This document shows, one piece after another, positions 17,571-27,096 of a stretch of DNA of 64,000 nt; position 1 is the stretch's first letter, and every line of letters begins with the position of its first letter. The DNA is from Marivita sp041725935. Lineage in GTDB: Bacteria > Pseudomonadota > Alphaproteobacteria > Rhodobacterales > Rhodobacteraceae. The stretch spans positions 1 to 64,000 of the forward strand of contig JBGRQD010000012.1 of the NCBI GenBank assembly GCA_041725935.1, written 5' to 3'. The notes beneath the pieces were generated by a model. The model was not told the DNA's origin, did not search any database, and saw only the letters and a list, made by a program, of their open reading frames with translations. Made by a program: the position numbers and the translations under genes.

Positions 17571-18896
17571 TCAGCGATAGGCGTGCAGAACACCGTTCGT
17601 GGACACCACGTAAAGCGTCCCGTTGGCCACCACCGGACGGGTCGTCGCACCGCCGCGGATTTCCGTCTGGCTGACCAATTCGCCCGACGCCGGATCGAAT
17701 GCCCGGATGAACCCGTCCGAGGAGGCCACGATCAGACGCCCCCCGGCCATGATCGGCCCGTGGTTGACGAAGGCGGCATCGCGGCGGCGTTGCGGGCGGC
17801 GGACCGGCTCGTATCCCGGCAGGTCAACGGCCCAGATGCGCGATCCGTCATTAGCATCAAGACGCACAAGCTCGTTCAGGTCGGACACCACGTAGACGGA
17901 ATTGCCCGCAGGCCAGACGGGGTCGAGCGCGCCGTGCTGGGCGGTCCAGAGGCGTTCGCCGGAATTGACGTTCAGCGCGACGACGCGGCCGGAATGGTTG
18001 CCCGCATATACGGTGTTGCCATCGATCACCGGATAGCCGGTGATGTCATCGACCCGTGCGATGGCGAAGCCGCGCCGGGCTCCGACAATATCCGCACTCC
18101 AGAGGCGCAGACCGCCCTGCCGGAAAGCGCCCTGCACGGCACCGCTGCCAAAGGAAAAGACCACATGGGAGTCGTTTACTGCAGGTGGCGCGGCACCGGC
18201 CACGTTGCCGATGTCACCCAGACCGTCGGACTGCCAGCGGACCCGGCCATCCTCGGCCTCGATCGCCCATGCAGTGCTGTCGCCCGCGACGACATAGACC
18301 AGACCGCCGAACACGGTGGGCGCGCCGGTGGCCGCAGCCTCGAGCCGCTGTGTCCAGATTTCACGCCCGGTTGCAGCATCAAGAGACGTCAGCGTGCCGA
18401 AGCCGGAGGTCACGTAGAGACGCCCATTGTCGACCGCCAATCCCCCCGCCAGTGCCTGTGACGCGTCATCGCGCATCGGGACGATGCTGTAGGACCAGAG
18501 CGCTGACCCGCTGGTGGAGGTGGCCGAGACCCGACCGGCGCTGTCGACGGTGAAGATGCGGCCATCCGTGACCACCGGATCAGTGATGATACGCGCGCGG
18601 CGTTTGTCGCCTTCGCCGATGGACGTGGCCCAGACTGGGGTCAGGTTGCCCGACAGCGCCGCGTTGGTGGTTCGCACCGAGGGGCTTACATGACTTTGCG
18701 GCCAAGCGGCGTTGTTGACAGCCGCAGGCACGGTGGCTGCAACGGTCGCGTTTGGTGATGCATCATCCGCGCCCGAGCCGTCCTGAAGGATCTCGCGGAC
18801 ACCCAGACGATCGCCCGGCAGAATGATTTCGCGATCCGCGCAGCCCGCCAAGACGCCGGTTGCGATCACGCTGGCCAAAATGAATTTCACTTGCAC
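17571..18896 (-). CDS. bamB: Outer membrane assembly lipoprotein BamB-like beta-propeller
   Basis: This 441-residue lipoprotein has a signal peptide ending in the lipobox LAGC with Cys19 as the lipidated residue. PQQ-like beta-propeller repeats follow, with recurrent motifs such as GRVSATSTSGSALWSY, GREIWTQRL, GRVRWQSDGL and GERLWTAQHG. It would sit on the inner face of the outer membrane and help the BAM complex insert barrel proteins; bamA is in this same window. It lies between der and the YfgM-like gene, all co-oriented, which supports BamB rather than a dehydrogenase of similar fold. Confidence 0.9.
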   Translation of the reverse strand: MQVKFILASVIATGVLAGCADREIILPGDRLGVREILQDGSGADDASPNATVAATVPAAVNNAAWPQSHVSPSVRTTNAALSGNLTPVWATSIGEGDKRRARIITDPVVTDGRIFTVDSAGRVSATSTSGSALWSYSIVPMRDDASQALAGGLAVDNGRLYVTSGFGTLTSLDAATGREIWTQRLEAAATGAPTVFGGLVYVVAGDSTAWAIEAEDGRVRWQSDGLGDIGNVAGAAPPAVNDSHVVFSFGSGAVQGAFRQGGLRLWSADIVGARRGFAIARVDDITGYPVIDGNTVYAGNHSGRVVALNVNSGERLWTAQHGALDPVWPAGNSVYVVSDLNELVRLDANDGSRIWAVDLPGYEPVRRPQRRRDAAFVNHGPIMAGGRLIVASSDGFIRAFDPASGELVSQTEIRGGATTRPVVANGTLYVVSTNGVLHAYR

Positions 18897-18944
18897 TGCC
18901 CTGCCCTCGTCTTTTTGTCGTGTCGGACCCGTTCAGCCCTGCGA

Positions 18945-19601
18945 TCAGGACGCCGCGATCTCGCCCCCCAGCGCCACAATCAACTGAGACGCGCGTCGGC
19001 GCAAGCCTGCAGTCAGTTCCGAATCCGCCAGAAGCGCATTCAGACGCGAGAGCGCGGCATCGGTGTCACCTGCCTCGATCTCGATCAGGGCCAGTTGTTC
19101 CTCGGCCAGAAGCCGCAAAGGCGCGCCGGGGCTGGCCATTGCCTCGAACGCGACGCGGCGTTCCTCAAGGCTGAGCGGGCTTTCTGGACGGGTCAGGGCC
19201 TTGAAGCTGGCAATCTGGCGGTAGATCTCGGGCAGATCGCCATTGGTCGCGGTGGCATTCAGCCGTTCGGCGGCGGCGGTGCCATTGCCGTCCACCGCCT
19301 CTTCCGCGGCGATCAGCATGTCGAGGACGGCCTCGCTTTCGGCGGTGGGTGCTGCGATCTGGTCAAGCGCCGCGACGCGGTCGGAGGCGGCATCGTTTTC
19401 CAGCGCAGCGAGGATCGCATCACCAAAGGCCTGCGCTTCGGCAGCCTGCGAGGCGCGGGTATATTCGCGATAGGCCGTGCCGCCCACCAGCACGAGGACG
19501 GCCAATACGGCGATCCAGCCATAGCGCCGCATCAGAACGAAAAGCCTGTCGCGGCGGACCTCTTCTGTCACTTCGTCGATAAAGCTGTCTGTGTCGCTCA
19601 C
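18945..19601 (-). CDS. YfgM-like tetratricopeptide-repeat membrane protein
   Basis: This 218-residue protein has a cytoplasmic amino end (SFIDEVTEEVRRDRLFVLMRRYGW), one membrane helix (IAVLAVLVLVGG, about residues 30-45) and a periplasmic helical TPR-like part rich in Ala, Glu and Leu. It resembles YfgM, the ancillary SecYEG subunit encoded next to bamB in many proteobacteria. The likely start is GTG at 19601; a TTG two codons earlier is less probable. The 48-bp gap to bamB suggests one transcript. Confidence 0.8.
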   Translation of the reverse strand: MSDTDSFIDEVTEEVRRDRLFVLMRRYGWIAVLAVLVLVGGTAYREYTRASQAAEAQAFGDAILAALENDAASDRVAALDQIAAPTAESEAVLDMLIAAEEAVDGNGTAAAERLNATATNGDLPEIYRQIASFKALTRPESPLSLEERRVAFEAMASPGAPLRLLAEEQLALIEIEAGDTDAALSRLNALLADSELTAGLRRRASQLIVALGGEIAAS

Positions 19602-19966
19602 CCTCAAGCCCCCTGTGACCTGCGCCTTTTGGCCCGGATTGACCCGGACGCGCGTGGATTTTGCCCCTCATACCGTGATGCGGCTCAGGTGCCAAGCCGG
19701 GGTTTTGCGCGACAAAACCGCAACACCCGGCGACGGTTTGAGGCGTTTCGCCCGAATCCTCGGCACGGTTTGCCAGAGAAGGCGCGCAAAAGGCTAAACC
19801 GTTCGGCGCAGCTTGAAAAAAGATGGCCGCAGGTTTAATCTGAACCGATCAGTTTACCGTATAAGGATTGTCTGTGGAATAAACCGCGACGAGATCGGGT
19901 ACGGCGCCATGGTTCGGGTGGTCTTCACCCGCTTAACGATAGAAGTGCAGGCACAAGGTTCGTCTG
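19602..19966. other. Divergent promoter region between YfgM-like gene and RND efflux operon
   Basis: No gene is visible in these 365 bases. The right part is AT-richer and includes TATAAG near 19860, which could be a -10 element for the efflux operon, with TGAACC about 17 bases upstream. No regulator gene accompanies the efflux pair. The imperfect palindrome around AACCGATCAGTTT (19844-19856) could be an operator, but this is weak. Confidence 0.35.
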
Positions 19967-21271
19967 ATGCGCATAGTCCCCCTTATCACCGCTTGTCTTG
20001 TCGCGGTCATCCTTTTTGGCATCGTGATCGAACGCGAGCGGTTCTTTGCCCTGCTGTCCGACCTGAGCCCGCGTGTCGAGGTTGCAGAACCGGCCGAAGT
20101 CACTGCAGAAGCCCCCGCCCCCGAGGCGACGGCACCCGAAGAGCCGGTTGCGGACAGCGTCGTGCGCGTCATGGCCAAACGGTCGGTGGCGGAAGAGATC
20201 GGCACGCAGGTGCGGCTGCGCGGCGAGACCGAAGCGGCGCGGCAGGTGTCCGTCGTGTCGGAAGTGAGCGGCAAGATCGTGTCATCGCCACTGCGCAAGG
20301 GTGCGTTTGTCGAAGAGGGTCAGTTGCTCTGCTCGGTCGATCCGGGAACCCGCGCACAGGCACTGGCCGAAGCACGCGCCCGGCTGATCGAGGCCACGTC
20401 GCGCCGCCCGGAGGTCGAGGCCCGCATTCCCGAGGCACAGGCCCGCGTCGCAGAGGCGAAAGCGCGGCTCGAAGAAGCGCGGATCAACGCCACCGCCGCC
20501 GACCGTCTGAGCGAGGGTGGGTTCGCCAGCCAGACCCGGGTCGCCAATACCGAAGCCGCCGTCCAGAGCGCGATGGCCGCGATCACCACCGCAGAGGCGG
20601 GACTGAAGGCCGCTGAAGCGGGGTTGGACGGGTTGCAGGCCGGCATCGAAACCGCGCAGGCCGCCGTGGACCGGGCCGAGACAGAGATTGACCGTCTGGA
20701 AATTACAGCCCCCTTCGCAGGTGTGCTGGAAACCGACACGGCGGAACTGGGCAGCCTCATGCAGCCGGGCGGGCTTTGTGCCACCGTGATCCAGCTTGAT
20801 CCGATCAAGGTGGTGGGGTTCGTGCCGGAAACCGAAATCAACCGCGTCGAAGTGGGCGCGATGGCCGGAGCGCGGCTCAACCAGGGTCCGGATGTGCAGG
20901 CGCAAGTGTCTTTCCTGTCGCGCTCGGCTGATCCGACAACGCGGACGTTTCGGGTTGAACTGACTGTGCCGAATTCCGATTTTGCCATCCGCGACGGTCA
21001 GACCGCTGAAATCCTGATCCAGTCACAGGGCGTGATGGCGCATTTGCTGGCCGCGTCGTCGCTGACGCTCAACGACGAAGGCACGCTGGGCGTGCGGATC
21101 ATCGACGCCGACAGTGCAGCGCAGTTCCTTCCGGTGACGGTGCTCCGGGACACGCCGAGCGGTGTCTACGTGACCGGCCTGCCCGATCAGGTGGACGTCA
21201 TCACCGTAGGGCAGGAATTCGTCACGGATGGTGTAGTTGTCGCCCCCAGCTTTGAAGAGGTCATCCAATGA
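19967..21271 (+). CDS. RND efflux periplasmic adaptor (membrane fusion protein)
   Basis: This 434-residue adaptor has an uncleaved amino membrane anchor (residues 4-22), a proline/glutamate-rich linker, and the lipoyl halves SGKIVSSPLRKGAFVEEGQLLC and LEITAPFAGVLETDTAELGSL. They flank a long alpha-helical hairpin (about 125-245) rich in Ala/Glu heptads. It bridges the inner-membrane pump to an outer-membrane channel, which is not encoded here. Its last four bases overlap the permease start (ATGA). The hairpin is longer than in AcrA-type adaptors, with duplicated A-x-x-x-A-E segments. Confidence 0.92.
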   Translation: MRIVPLITACLVAVILFGIVIERERFFALLSDLSPRVEVAEPAEVTAEAPAPEATAPEEPVADSVVRVMAKRSVAEEIGTQVRLRGETEAARQVSVVSEVSGKIVSSPLRKGAFVEEGQLLCSVDPGTRAQALAEARARLIEATSRRPEVEARIPEAQARVAEAKARLEEARINATAADRLSEGGFASQTRVANTEAAVQSAMAAITTAEAGLKAAEAGLDGLQAGIETAQAAVDRAETEIDRLEITAPFAGVLETDTAELGSLMQPGGLCATVIQLDPIKVVGFVPETEINRVEVGAMAGARLNQGPDVQAQVSFLSRSADPTTRTFRVELTVPNSDFAIRDGQTAEILIQSQGVMAHLLAASSLTLNDEGTLGVRIIDADSAAQFLPVTVLRDTPSGVYVTGLPDQVDVITVGQEFVTDGVVVAPSFEEVIQ

Positions 21272-24200
21272 CCGGGATCGTCGATTGGGCCGCCGAACGC
21301 GCCCGCATGGTGCTGGCGTTCATCGCGCTGTCGCTGGCCATCGGCACCTATGCCTATGTCGGCCTGCCCAAGGAGGGTGAGCCGGATATCGAGATCCCGG
21401 CGCTGTTCGTGTCGACCGTGTTTCCGGGCATCTCGGCCGCCGACAGCGAAACGCTTCTGGTCAAGCCGATGGAGACCGAGCTGGCCGATCTGGACGGGCT
21501 GAAATCCATGTCCGGCACCGCCGCCGAAGGCTATGCCGGTGTCGCGCTGGAATTCGAATTTGGCTGGGAGAAGACGCAAGTCATGGCCGATGTGCGCGAC
21601 GCGATGAACAAGGCGCAGTCGCAGTTCCCCGCGGGCGCCGAGCAATATTCGATCACCGAGATCAACTTTTCCGAATTCCCCATCGTCATCGTCAACCTGA
21701 CCGGCCCAGTGCCCGAACGCACCATGGCGCGGGTTGCCAAGGATTTGCAGGACCGGCTGGAATCGCTGGATTCCGTGCTGGAAGCCGGGATCGCGGGCAA
21801 CCGGGACGAGATGCTGGAAGTCGTGATCGACCCGCTGAAGCTCGAGAGTTACAACGTCACGGCAAGCGAATTGATCAATGTTGTCCAGAACAACAACCAG
21901 CTGATCGCGGCGGGCGAGTTGCGCAGCGAACAGGGCAGTTTCGCGGTCAAGATCCCGTCGAGCTTTGACGATCAGCGCGATGTCTACAACCTGCCGGTCA
22001 AGGTAAATGGCGACCGTGTGGTTACGCTCGGCGATCTGGCGACGATCAACCTGACATTCGAAGACCGGATGGGCACGGCGCGGTTCAACGGGGAAAAGAC
22101 GCTGGCGCTTCAGGTGGTCAAGCGCAAGGGGTTCAACCTGATCGACACGGCGGATGCGGTGAAGGCCGAAGTGGCCGCTGCCGAAGCCAACTGGCCGCCC
22201 GAGTTGCAGGCCGCGGTCACCGTGGGCACGTCGAACGACCAGTCCCGCATCGTCGACAGCATGGTCAAGCAGCTGGAAGGGTCGGTCCTGACCGCCATCG
22301 CGCTGGTGATGATCGTGGTGCTTGCGTCGCTGGGCCTGCGCGCGGCGCTTCTGGTGGGCTTTGCCATTCCGACCTCGTTCCTGCTGTGCTTTGTCTTCCT
22401 GTCGATCATGGGGGTCAGCATTTCGAACATCGTGATGTTCGGTCTGATCCTTGCCGTGGGCATGCTGGTCGACGGCGCCATCGTGGTGGTCGAATATGCC
22501 GACAAGCGCATCAAGGAAGGCACCGGCCCGATGCACGCCTATGTCGAGGCGGCCAAGCGGATGTTCTGGCCGGTGGTCAGTTCCACCGCGACGACACTCT
22601 GCGCCTTCCTGCCGATGTTGTTCTGGCCCGGCGTTCCGGGCGAGTTCATGGGCATGTTGCCGGTCACTCTGATCTTCGTGCTGTCGGCCTCGCTGGTGGT
22701 GGCGCTGGTTTACCTGCCGGTCATGGGCGGTGTCACAGGCCGGTTCTCACGGATGCTGGACCGCGCCTCCGAAGGGTTGCGGGCGCGCACATCGTGGCTG
22801 CTGCGCGCGGCGCTGGTGCCCGTTGTGCTGGGCCTGTTGTTTGTCGGAGCGCTGCTGCTTCTGGACCCCGGTTTCCTGTTCCCGCCAGTTGCGGACGGGA
22901 TCGCGGGTCATCTGCCGGGGGTCGTGCTGTTTCTCGTTGGCGCGATCCTTGCGTCGATCGTGCTGGACGCCGCGTCGATCCGCTGGACCCGCAAGCGCGT
23001 GGATGGCAGCCGTCGCCGGACGCTGTTCGGATATTTCATCAAGTTCATCGCGGGAAATCCGATCATGCCCATCGTCGCGGCTGCCGGTGTTCTGGCTTTC
23101 GTGTTCAGTGTGTTCACCTATTTTGGCGAGAACAACAACGGCGTCGAATTCTTTGTCGAATCCGAACCCGAGCAGGCGATTGTCTATGTGCGCGCACGCG
23201 GCAACCTGAGTCTGCCGGAAAAGGACGCGCTGGTGATGCGCGCCGAAGAGATCGTGCTGGCCCATCCGGGTGTCCGGAACGCGTTTTCCTTTGCAGGTGA
23301 AGGCGGGTTGAACACCGATGCCAGCGGTGCGTCGGTGCCGAAAGACACCATCGGTCAGGTGCAGCTAGAGACCATCCCTTGGGAAGACCGCGCCGACCGT
23401 CCCGATCTGGACGGCGATCTGGTGATCGAGGAACTGGCCGAACAGTTGCAAGCCCTCCCCGGAGTAGAGATCGAGATCCTGTCGCAGAACCGGGGGCCGG
23501 CCAGCGGCAAGCCTGTGCATCTGCGGCTCAAGGCAGACGATTGGGACACGTTGCTGGCCTCGACCGCGACCGCACGCGACAAGTTCGAGGCAACGCCGGG
23601 GCTTACCCTGATCGAAGACACCCTGCCCCTGCCCGGCATCGACTGGCAGATCGACGTCGATGTCGAAAAGGCGGGTCGCTACGGGGCCAATGTCGCCGTT
23701 GTCGGCGCGATGGTGCAGTTGGTTACACGGGGCATCCTGCTTGACACGATGCGTGTCGACAGTTCGGACGAAGAGATCGAGATCCGCGTCCGCCTCCCCG
23801 AGGAAGACCGGTTCCTGTCCACGCTCGACACGCTGCGGGTGCGCACCGATGACGGGCTTGTGCCGCTGTCGAACTTCATCACTCGCCAGCCGGTGGCCAA
23901 GCTGTCCGAGATCACCCGCGTCGATCAGAAGCGGTATTTCGACGTAAAAGCCGATGTGCTGCCCGGATTGTCCAAGGTGGTCTTCGACGGCCCGGATGGC
24001 GGCACGACGCTGGCCACGCTTCAGGAGCGTGAGGGTGGCGCGATCACGGGACCGAATGGCAACACGTATACGCTGCTCGGCACGGAGACAGTCGTGGCAT
24101 CCGAGGTCATGGCGGCACTGGAGGATGGCGCGCGCATCGTGCCGGTCAATGCCAACGAACGCATCGCCGAACTGACGACATGGCTCGAGACCGACCCGCT

Positions 24201-25026
24201 GCCCGGCATCGACTGGGAATGGACCGGCGATCAGGAAGAACAAGCCGAAAGCCAGGCCTTCCTCGGCAAGGCCTTCGGTGCCGCGCTGGGGCTGATGTTC
24301 ATCATCCTGCTGGCGCAGTTCAACAGCTTCTACAATGCGACGCTGGTGCTGCTGGCGGTCGTGCTGTCGACGGCTGGCGTGCTGATCGGGATGCTGGTCA
24401 TGGACCAGACCTTCAGCATCATCATGACCGGCACCGGGATCGTCGCTTTGGCCGGGATCGTGGTGAACAACAACATTGTCCTGATCGACACTTATCAGGA
24501 ATACAGCCGCTACATGCCGCGGATCGAGGCCATCGTGCGCACCGCAGAAGACCGCATCCGCCCGGTTCTGCTGACCACGATCACCACGATGGCAGGGCTT
24601 GCGCCGATGATGTTCGGCCTCAGTCTCGATTTCTTTGGTGGCGGCTATTCGATCGACAGTCCGACCGCGCTTTGGTGGAAACAATTGGCCACGGCGGTTG
24701 TGTTCGGTCTTGGCATTGCGACGGTGCTGACGCTTGTGTTCACGCCCTCGATGCTGGCGGCGCGGGTCTGGTTCAGCACCTATGCGCTCTGGACCCTGCG
24801 CTTGCTGGCTCGTCTGGGTGGCGGTCGTGCCAGCCGTGACTGGGCGTTGCAGCGGGCCGCACGACAGGTGAAATCCCCGACAATCCTTTGGGAAGACGAC
24901 GATGCCCGGTTCGATACCGAGTATGAAGAAGGGCCGTCGGGAGCACCGGCGTTGGAAGATCTCAAACGGGTCCTCCAGCGGTCGCAGGCCAATGATGGCA
25001 CGCCCCCTGTCCGGGCTGCCGAATAA
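21268..25026 (+). CDS. RND efflux permease (AcrB/MexB superfamily), unusually long
   Basis: This 1252-residue proton-driven exporter has the RND pattern: TM1, a large periplasmic loop with FPGISAADSETLLVKPMETEL, a TM2-TM6 block with GLILAVGMLVDGAIVVVEYADKR (containing the conserved Asp), a second periplasmic loop, and a final TM block with MTGTGIVALAGIVVNNNIVLID. It is about 200 residues longer than AcrB. The extra length is a two-helix insertion near residues 510-575 (LVPVVLGLLFVGALLLL and GVVLFLVGAILASIVLDAA) and a hydrophilic tail of about 75 residues. It is co-translated with the adaptor. The substrate is unknown. Confidence 0.92.
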   Translation: MTGIVDWAAERARMVLAFIALSLAIGTYAYVGLPKEGEPDIEIPALFVSTVFPGISAADSETLLVKPMETELADLDGLKSMSGTAAEGYAGVALEFEFGWEKTQVMADVRDAMNKAQSQFPAGAEQYSITEINFSEFPIVIVNLTGPVPERTMARVAKDLQDRLESLDSVLEAGIAGNRDEMLEVVIDPLKLESYNVTASELINVVQNNNQLIAAGELRSEQGSFAVKIPSSFDDQRDVYNLPVKVNGDRVVTLGDLATINLTFEDRMGTARFNGEKTLALQVVKRKGFNLIDTADAVKAEVAAAEANWPPELQAAVTVGTSNDQSRIVDSMVKQLEGSVLTAIALVMIVVLASLGLRAALLVGFAIPTSFLLCFVFLSIMGVSISNIVMFGLILAVGMLVDGAIVVVEYADKRIKEGTGPMHAYVEAAKRMFWPVVSSTATTLCAFLPMLFWPGVPGEFMGMLPVTLIFVLSASLVVALVYLPVMGGVTGRFSRMLDRASEGLRARTSWLLRAALVPVVLGLLFVGALLLLDPGFLFPPVADGIAGHLPGVVLFLVGAILASIVLDAASIRWTRKRVDGSRRRTLFGYFIKFIAGNPIMPIVAAAGVLAFVFSVFTYFGENNNGVEFFVESEPEQAIVYVRARGNLSLPEKDALVMRAEEIVLAHPGVRNAFSFAGEGGLNTDASGASVPKDTIGQVQLETIPWEDRADRPDLDGDLVIEELAEQLQALPGVEIEILSQNRGPASGKPVHLRLKADDWDTLLASTATARDKFEATPGLTLIEDTLPLPGIDWQIDVDVEKAGRYGANVAVVGAMVQLVTRGILLDTMRVDSSDEEIEIRVRLPEEDRFLSTLDTLRVRTDDGLVPLSNFITRQPVAKLSEITRVDQKRYFDVKADVLPGLSKVVFDGPDGGTTLATLQEREGGAITGPNGNTYTLLGTETVVASEVMAALEDGARIVPVNANERIAELTTWLETDPLPGIDWEWTGDQEEQAESQAFLGKAFGAALGLMFIILLAQFNSFYNATLVLLAVVLSTAGVLIGMLVMDQTFSIIMTGTGIVALAGIVVNNNIVLIDTYQEYSRYMPRIEAIVRTAEDRIRPVLLTTITTMAGLAPMMFGLSLDFFGGGYSIDSPTALWWKQLATAVVFGLGIATVLTLVFTPSMLAARVWFSTYALWTLRLLARLGGGRASRDWALQRAARQVKSPTILWEDDDARFDTEYEEGPSGAPALEDLKRVLQRSQANDGTPPVRAAE

Positions 25027-25167
25027 TTGGGCAGCATTGTTGAAGGGCTTTCGGCTATTTTAGCAAGAATTGATGATTGTTGCGCATTTGTGAACGCATG
25101 CCGCCTCAAGCTTGGAGATTGAGACTTTTTTGTGTAGCAAAGAATCTCTGCTATGTAGGAGGTAATT

Positions 25168-25344
25168 ATGTGGTGGGATAGTTGGCGTATCTTTTTCAGC
25201 GGAGGAAGCACACCTGGTGGAACCACACCAACTGTGTCTTCCTCGGTTCCGGAAATTGACGCAAGCAGCGGCGCACTTGCGCTTGCTGTCGTTGCCGCAG
25301 CGATGCTGTTGGCTTGGGAAGTGCGTCGCCGCAATCGCGCGTGA
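25168..25344 (+). CDS. Small VPEID-CTERM sorting-signal protein
   Basis: This 58-residue protein ends in a complete exosortase sorting signal: the motif VPEID (residues 27-31), a hydrophobic helix GALALAVVAAAMLLAW (35-50) and a basic tail EVRRRNRA. The amino part is short and rich in Gly, Ser and Thr (SGGSTPGGTTPTVSSS), perhaps a glycosylated or surface-displayed stub. It would be a substrate of the exosortase E encoded convergently next door. The ATG has a near-perfect ribosome-binding site (AGGAGGT). It is followed by a strong terminator at 25364-25395. The gene is short enough to be missed by length-filtered gene callers. No cleavable signal peptide is obvious, although the opening WWDSWRIFF is hydrophobic. 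Confidence 0.85.
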   Translation: MWWDSWRIFFSGGSTPGGTTPTVSSSVPEIDASSGALALAVVAAAMLLAWEVRRRNRA

Positions 25345-25363
25345 TGGACTCTCTAGATTGAGA

Positions 25364-25395
25364 GGCATTCGGCGGTTGCGTCGGATGCCTTTTTT
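25364..25395 (+). terminator. Rho-independent terminator of the VPEID-CTERM gene
   Basis: A 10-bp stem (GGCATTCGGC 25364-25373 with GCGTCGGATGCC region 25378-25389, including G-T pairs) and a GGTT loop are followed by six T residues (25390-25395). It ends the small VPEID-CTERM transcript before the convergent exosortase gene. On the minus strand no T-run follows, so it is one-directional. Confidence 0.85.
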
Positions 25396-25419
25396 ATGCC
25401 TTGCGCCGAAGGCGCCCGA

Positions 25420-27000
25420 TCAGATCAGTGACCACTGACCCGTGGCAAGTGCTGCTGCCGCGATCAGCCCATTGGCGACAGCGTGGGCCACAATGGCGTC
25501 GAACACCCTGCCCCGCCTGAGCAGCACAAGCGCAAAGATCACGCCTGCAATGGCTGCGGCCATCGGTCGGGAGTGCAGTGCAGCGAACCCGGCGGTGGTG
25601 ATCACGATGGCCAGCACCCGGCGCAGCACACTGCCATCGTCGATCAGGCTGAAAAGATAGCCCCTGAAGAACAGCTCTTCGACGACCGGCACGAGAATTG
25701 CTGTGCCTATCACCCGCAGCACGACCCAAACCGTGAGCGCCAGTGCGCCGAATTCGGCCAGTGAGGCGTAAGGCTCGGCAGGTTCGGCGGTGACGATCCA
25801 GCCGATGCCGATGAGAAGTCCCGCCCCGACGGCCACGAGATCGAAATCGCGCGTCAGTGCCAGCACCGGTTTGCGGAAAACCCATAAGGCCAGCGCCATC
25901 GCCGCGACCTGAACGCCGTACCAGATCTCGGGCGTCTGCGAGAACGTGTGAACCACGAGCGCCGAGAGCATGAAGGCCAGGAACGGCACGATGAAGGCCG
26001 CCGACCTGTCTTGAGTCAGGGGCGGATGGTCGGTTTTGGACGCTGCTTTGGGCGTCTTGCTGAGACCGGGCAGGATATTGACGATGGTCAGGATCAGCAA
26101 CGCCAGGAGTGTGAAGGACAGCCAACCTGCAAAGCTGTGAAAGCCGTTCACAGCCAGTTCAGGCGACACATAGGCACCGATCAGGATCAGCACGGTGATG
26201 CGCACGACATTCAGGATGAAGCTCAGGACAAGCGCCGCCGGCCAGACGATCAGCCAGAATCGCCCCATCCGCAGGTCATCCTTCATCATCAGCGCGTAGA
26301 TCGCCATGAAGGCCGTGGTCAGGGCCAGACCCTCGATCCCGGAACAGGATTCGGCCACCTCGACGAAAAAGTCGACGATCCCGATGGTTTCGCGTTCAAG
26401 ATTGACGAACACGTCGTTGCCGAGGATCGCGAGCATCACCGCGACGCTGTAGAAGGTGGCAAGCTGGAGCGTGTCCGACCAGTTCCACACAAGCCCGATG
26501 GCCCATGCCAGCGACGGGATCAGCAGCGTGATGAAGATGGTCGGCAGCAACAGTTTCGCGTGTTCGCGATAAAGATCGCGCCATGCCGACGCGGGCATCA
26601 GCCAGAGCGCGCCGCCGATCAACGCAGCGATCCCACCGACGGCCAGCGCCAACAGAAACGGCAGCGCATAAACGACCATCTCGCCATCAGCGAGGACCAC
26701 GTTCGGCGCGGCGACCAGCATCAGCCCGGCGACATGGACAGCCGCCCAGAGGCCTGACCGATCGCTGCCCTTCGCGGATTTGGCCACAAGACCCTCGCGC
26801 AAGGAAGGCTGGAAGAGCAGCAAGATCGCAAAGCCCGCCGCAAGGCACAGGCCCATCACCATCACCAGACGTATCCCGCGGCAGAACAGGAACAAATCCG
26901 TCTGGCGGCACTCAAAGTTGCTGAACACCTGGTACAAGGCGACGATGGCAACAGCTTCGATGAGCAAGAAGGCTTGTGACAGGATCAGTCTGGACATCAT
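25420..27000 (-). CDS. xrtE: Exosortase E/protease, VPEID-CTERM system
   Basis: This 526-residue polytopic membrane protein fuses an exosortase to a CAAX-type (Abi/CPBP) protease. The exosortase part shows the catalytic triad context: ESCSGIEG (Cys219), ILNVVRI (Arg267) and NGFHSFAGW (His288). The carboxyl part has the CPBP motif EELFFRG (441-447) and later His476 and His506 (AALHSRP, VAHAVAN). At least ten hydrophobic helices are visible. It should cut VPEID-CTERM proteins at the membrane and pass them to the cell surface. The adjacent convergent 58-residue VPEID-CTERM gene is the natural partner. The fusion is the one described for exosortase E in Roseobacter-clade genomes. Confidence 0.92.
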   Translation of the reverse strand: MMSRLILSQAFLLIEAVAIVALYQVFSNFECRQTDLFLFCRGIRLVMVMGLCLAAGFAILLLFQPSLREGLVAKSAKGSDRSGLWAAVHVAGLMLVAAPNVVLADGEMVVYALPFLLALAVGGIAALIGGALWLMPASAWRDLYREHAKLLLPTIFITLLIPSLAWAIGLVWNWSDTLQLATFYSVAVMLAILGNDVFVNLERETIGIVDFFVEVAESCSGIEGLALTTAFMAIYALMMKDDLRMGRFWLIVWPAALVLSFILNVVRITVLILIGAYVSPELAVNGFHSFAGWLSFTLLALLILTIVNILPGLSKTPKAASKTDHPPLTQDRSAAFIVPFLAFMLSALVVHTFSQTPEIWYGVQVAAMALALWVFRKPVLALTRDFDLVAVGAGLLIGIGWIVTAEPAEPYASLAEFGALALTVWVVLRVIGTAILVPVVEELFFRGYLFSLIDDGSVLRRVLAIVITTAGFAALHSRPMAAAIAGVIFALVLLRRGRVFDAIVAHAVANGLIAAAALATGQWSLI

Positions 27001-27096
27001 TCAACCTTGCTCGTCACCTTGATAACGGCGCAAACGATGAGTGTTTGAGCGGGCCATTTTGTGACCCTAAGGTGATCATTCGCAGCCTGTTTTTTG

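Noticed and set aside
22386..23300. 304-codon plus-strand frame inside the RND permease gene
   Set aside because: It is a second-frame shadow of the permease, with composition typical of frame-shifted GC-rich coding DNA.
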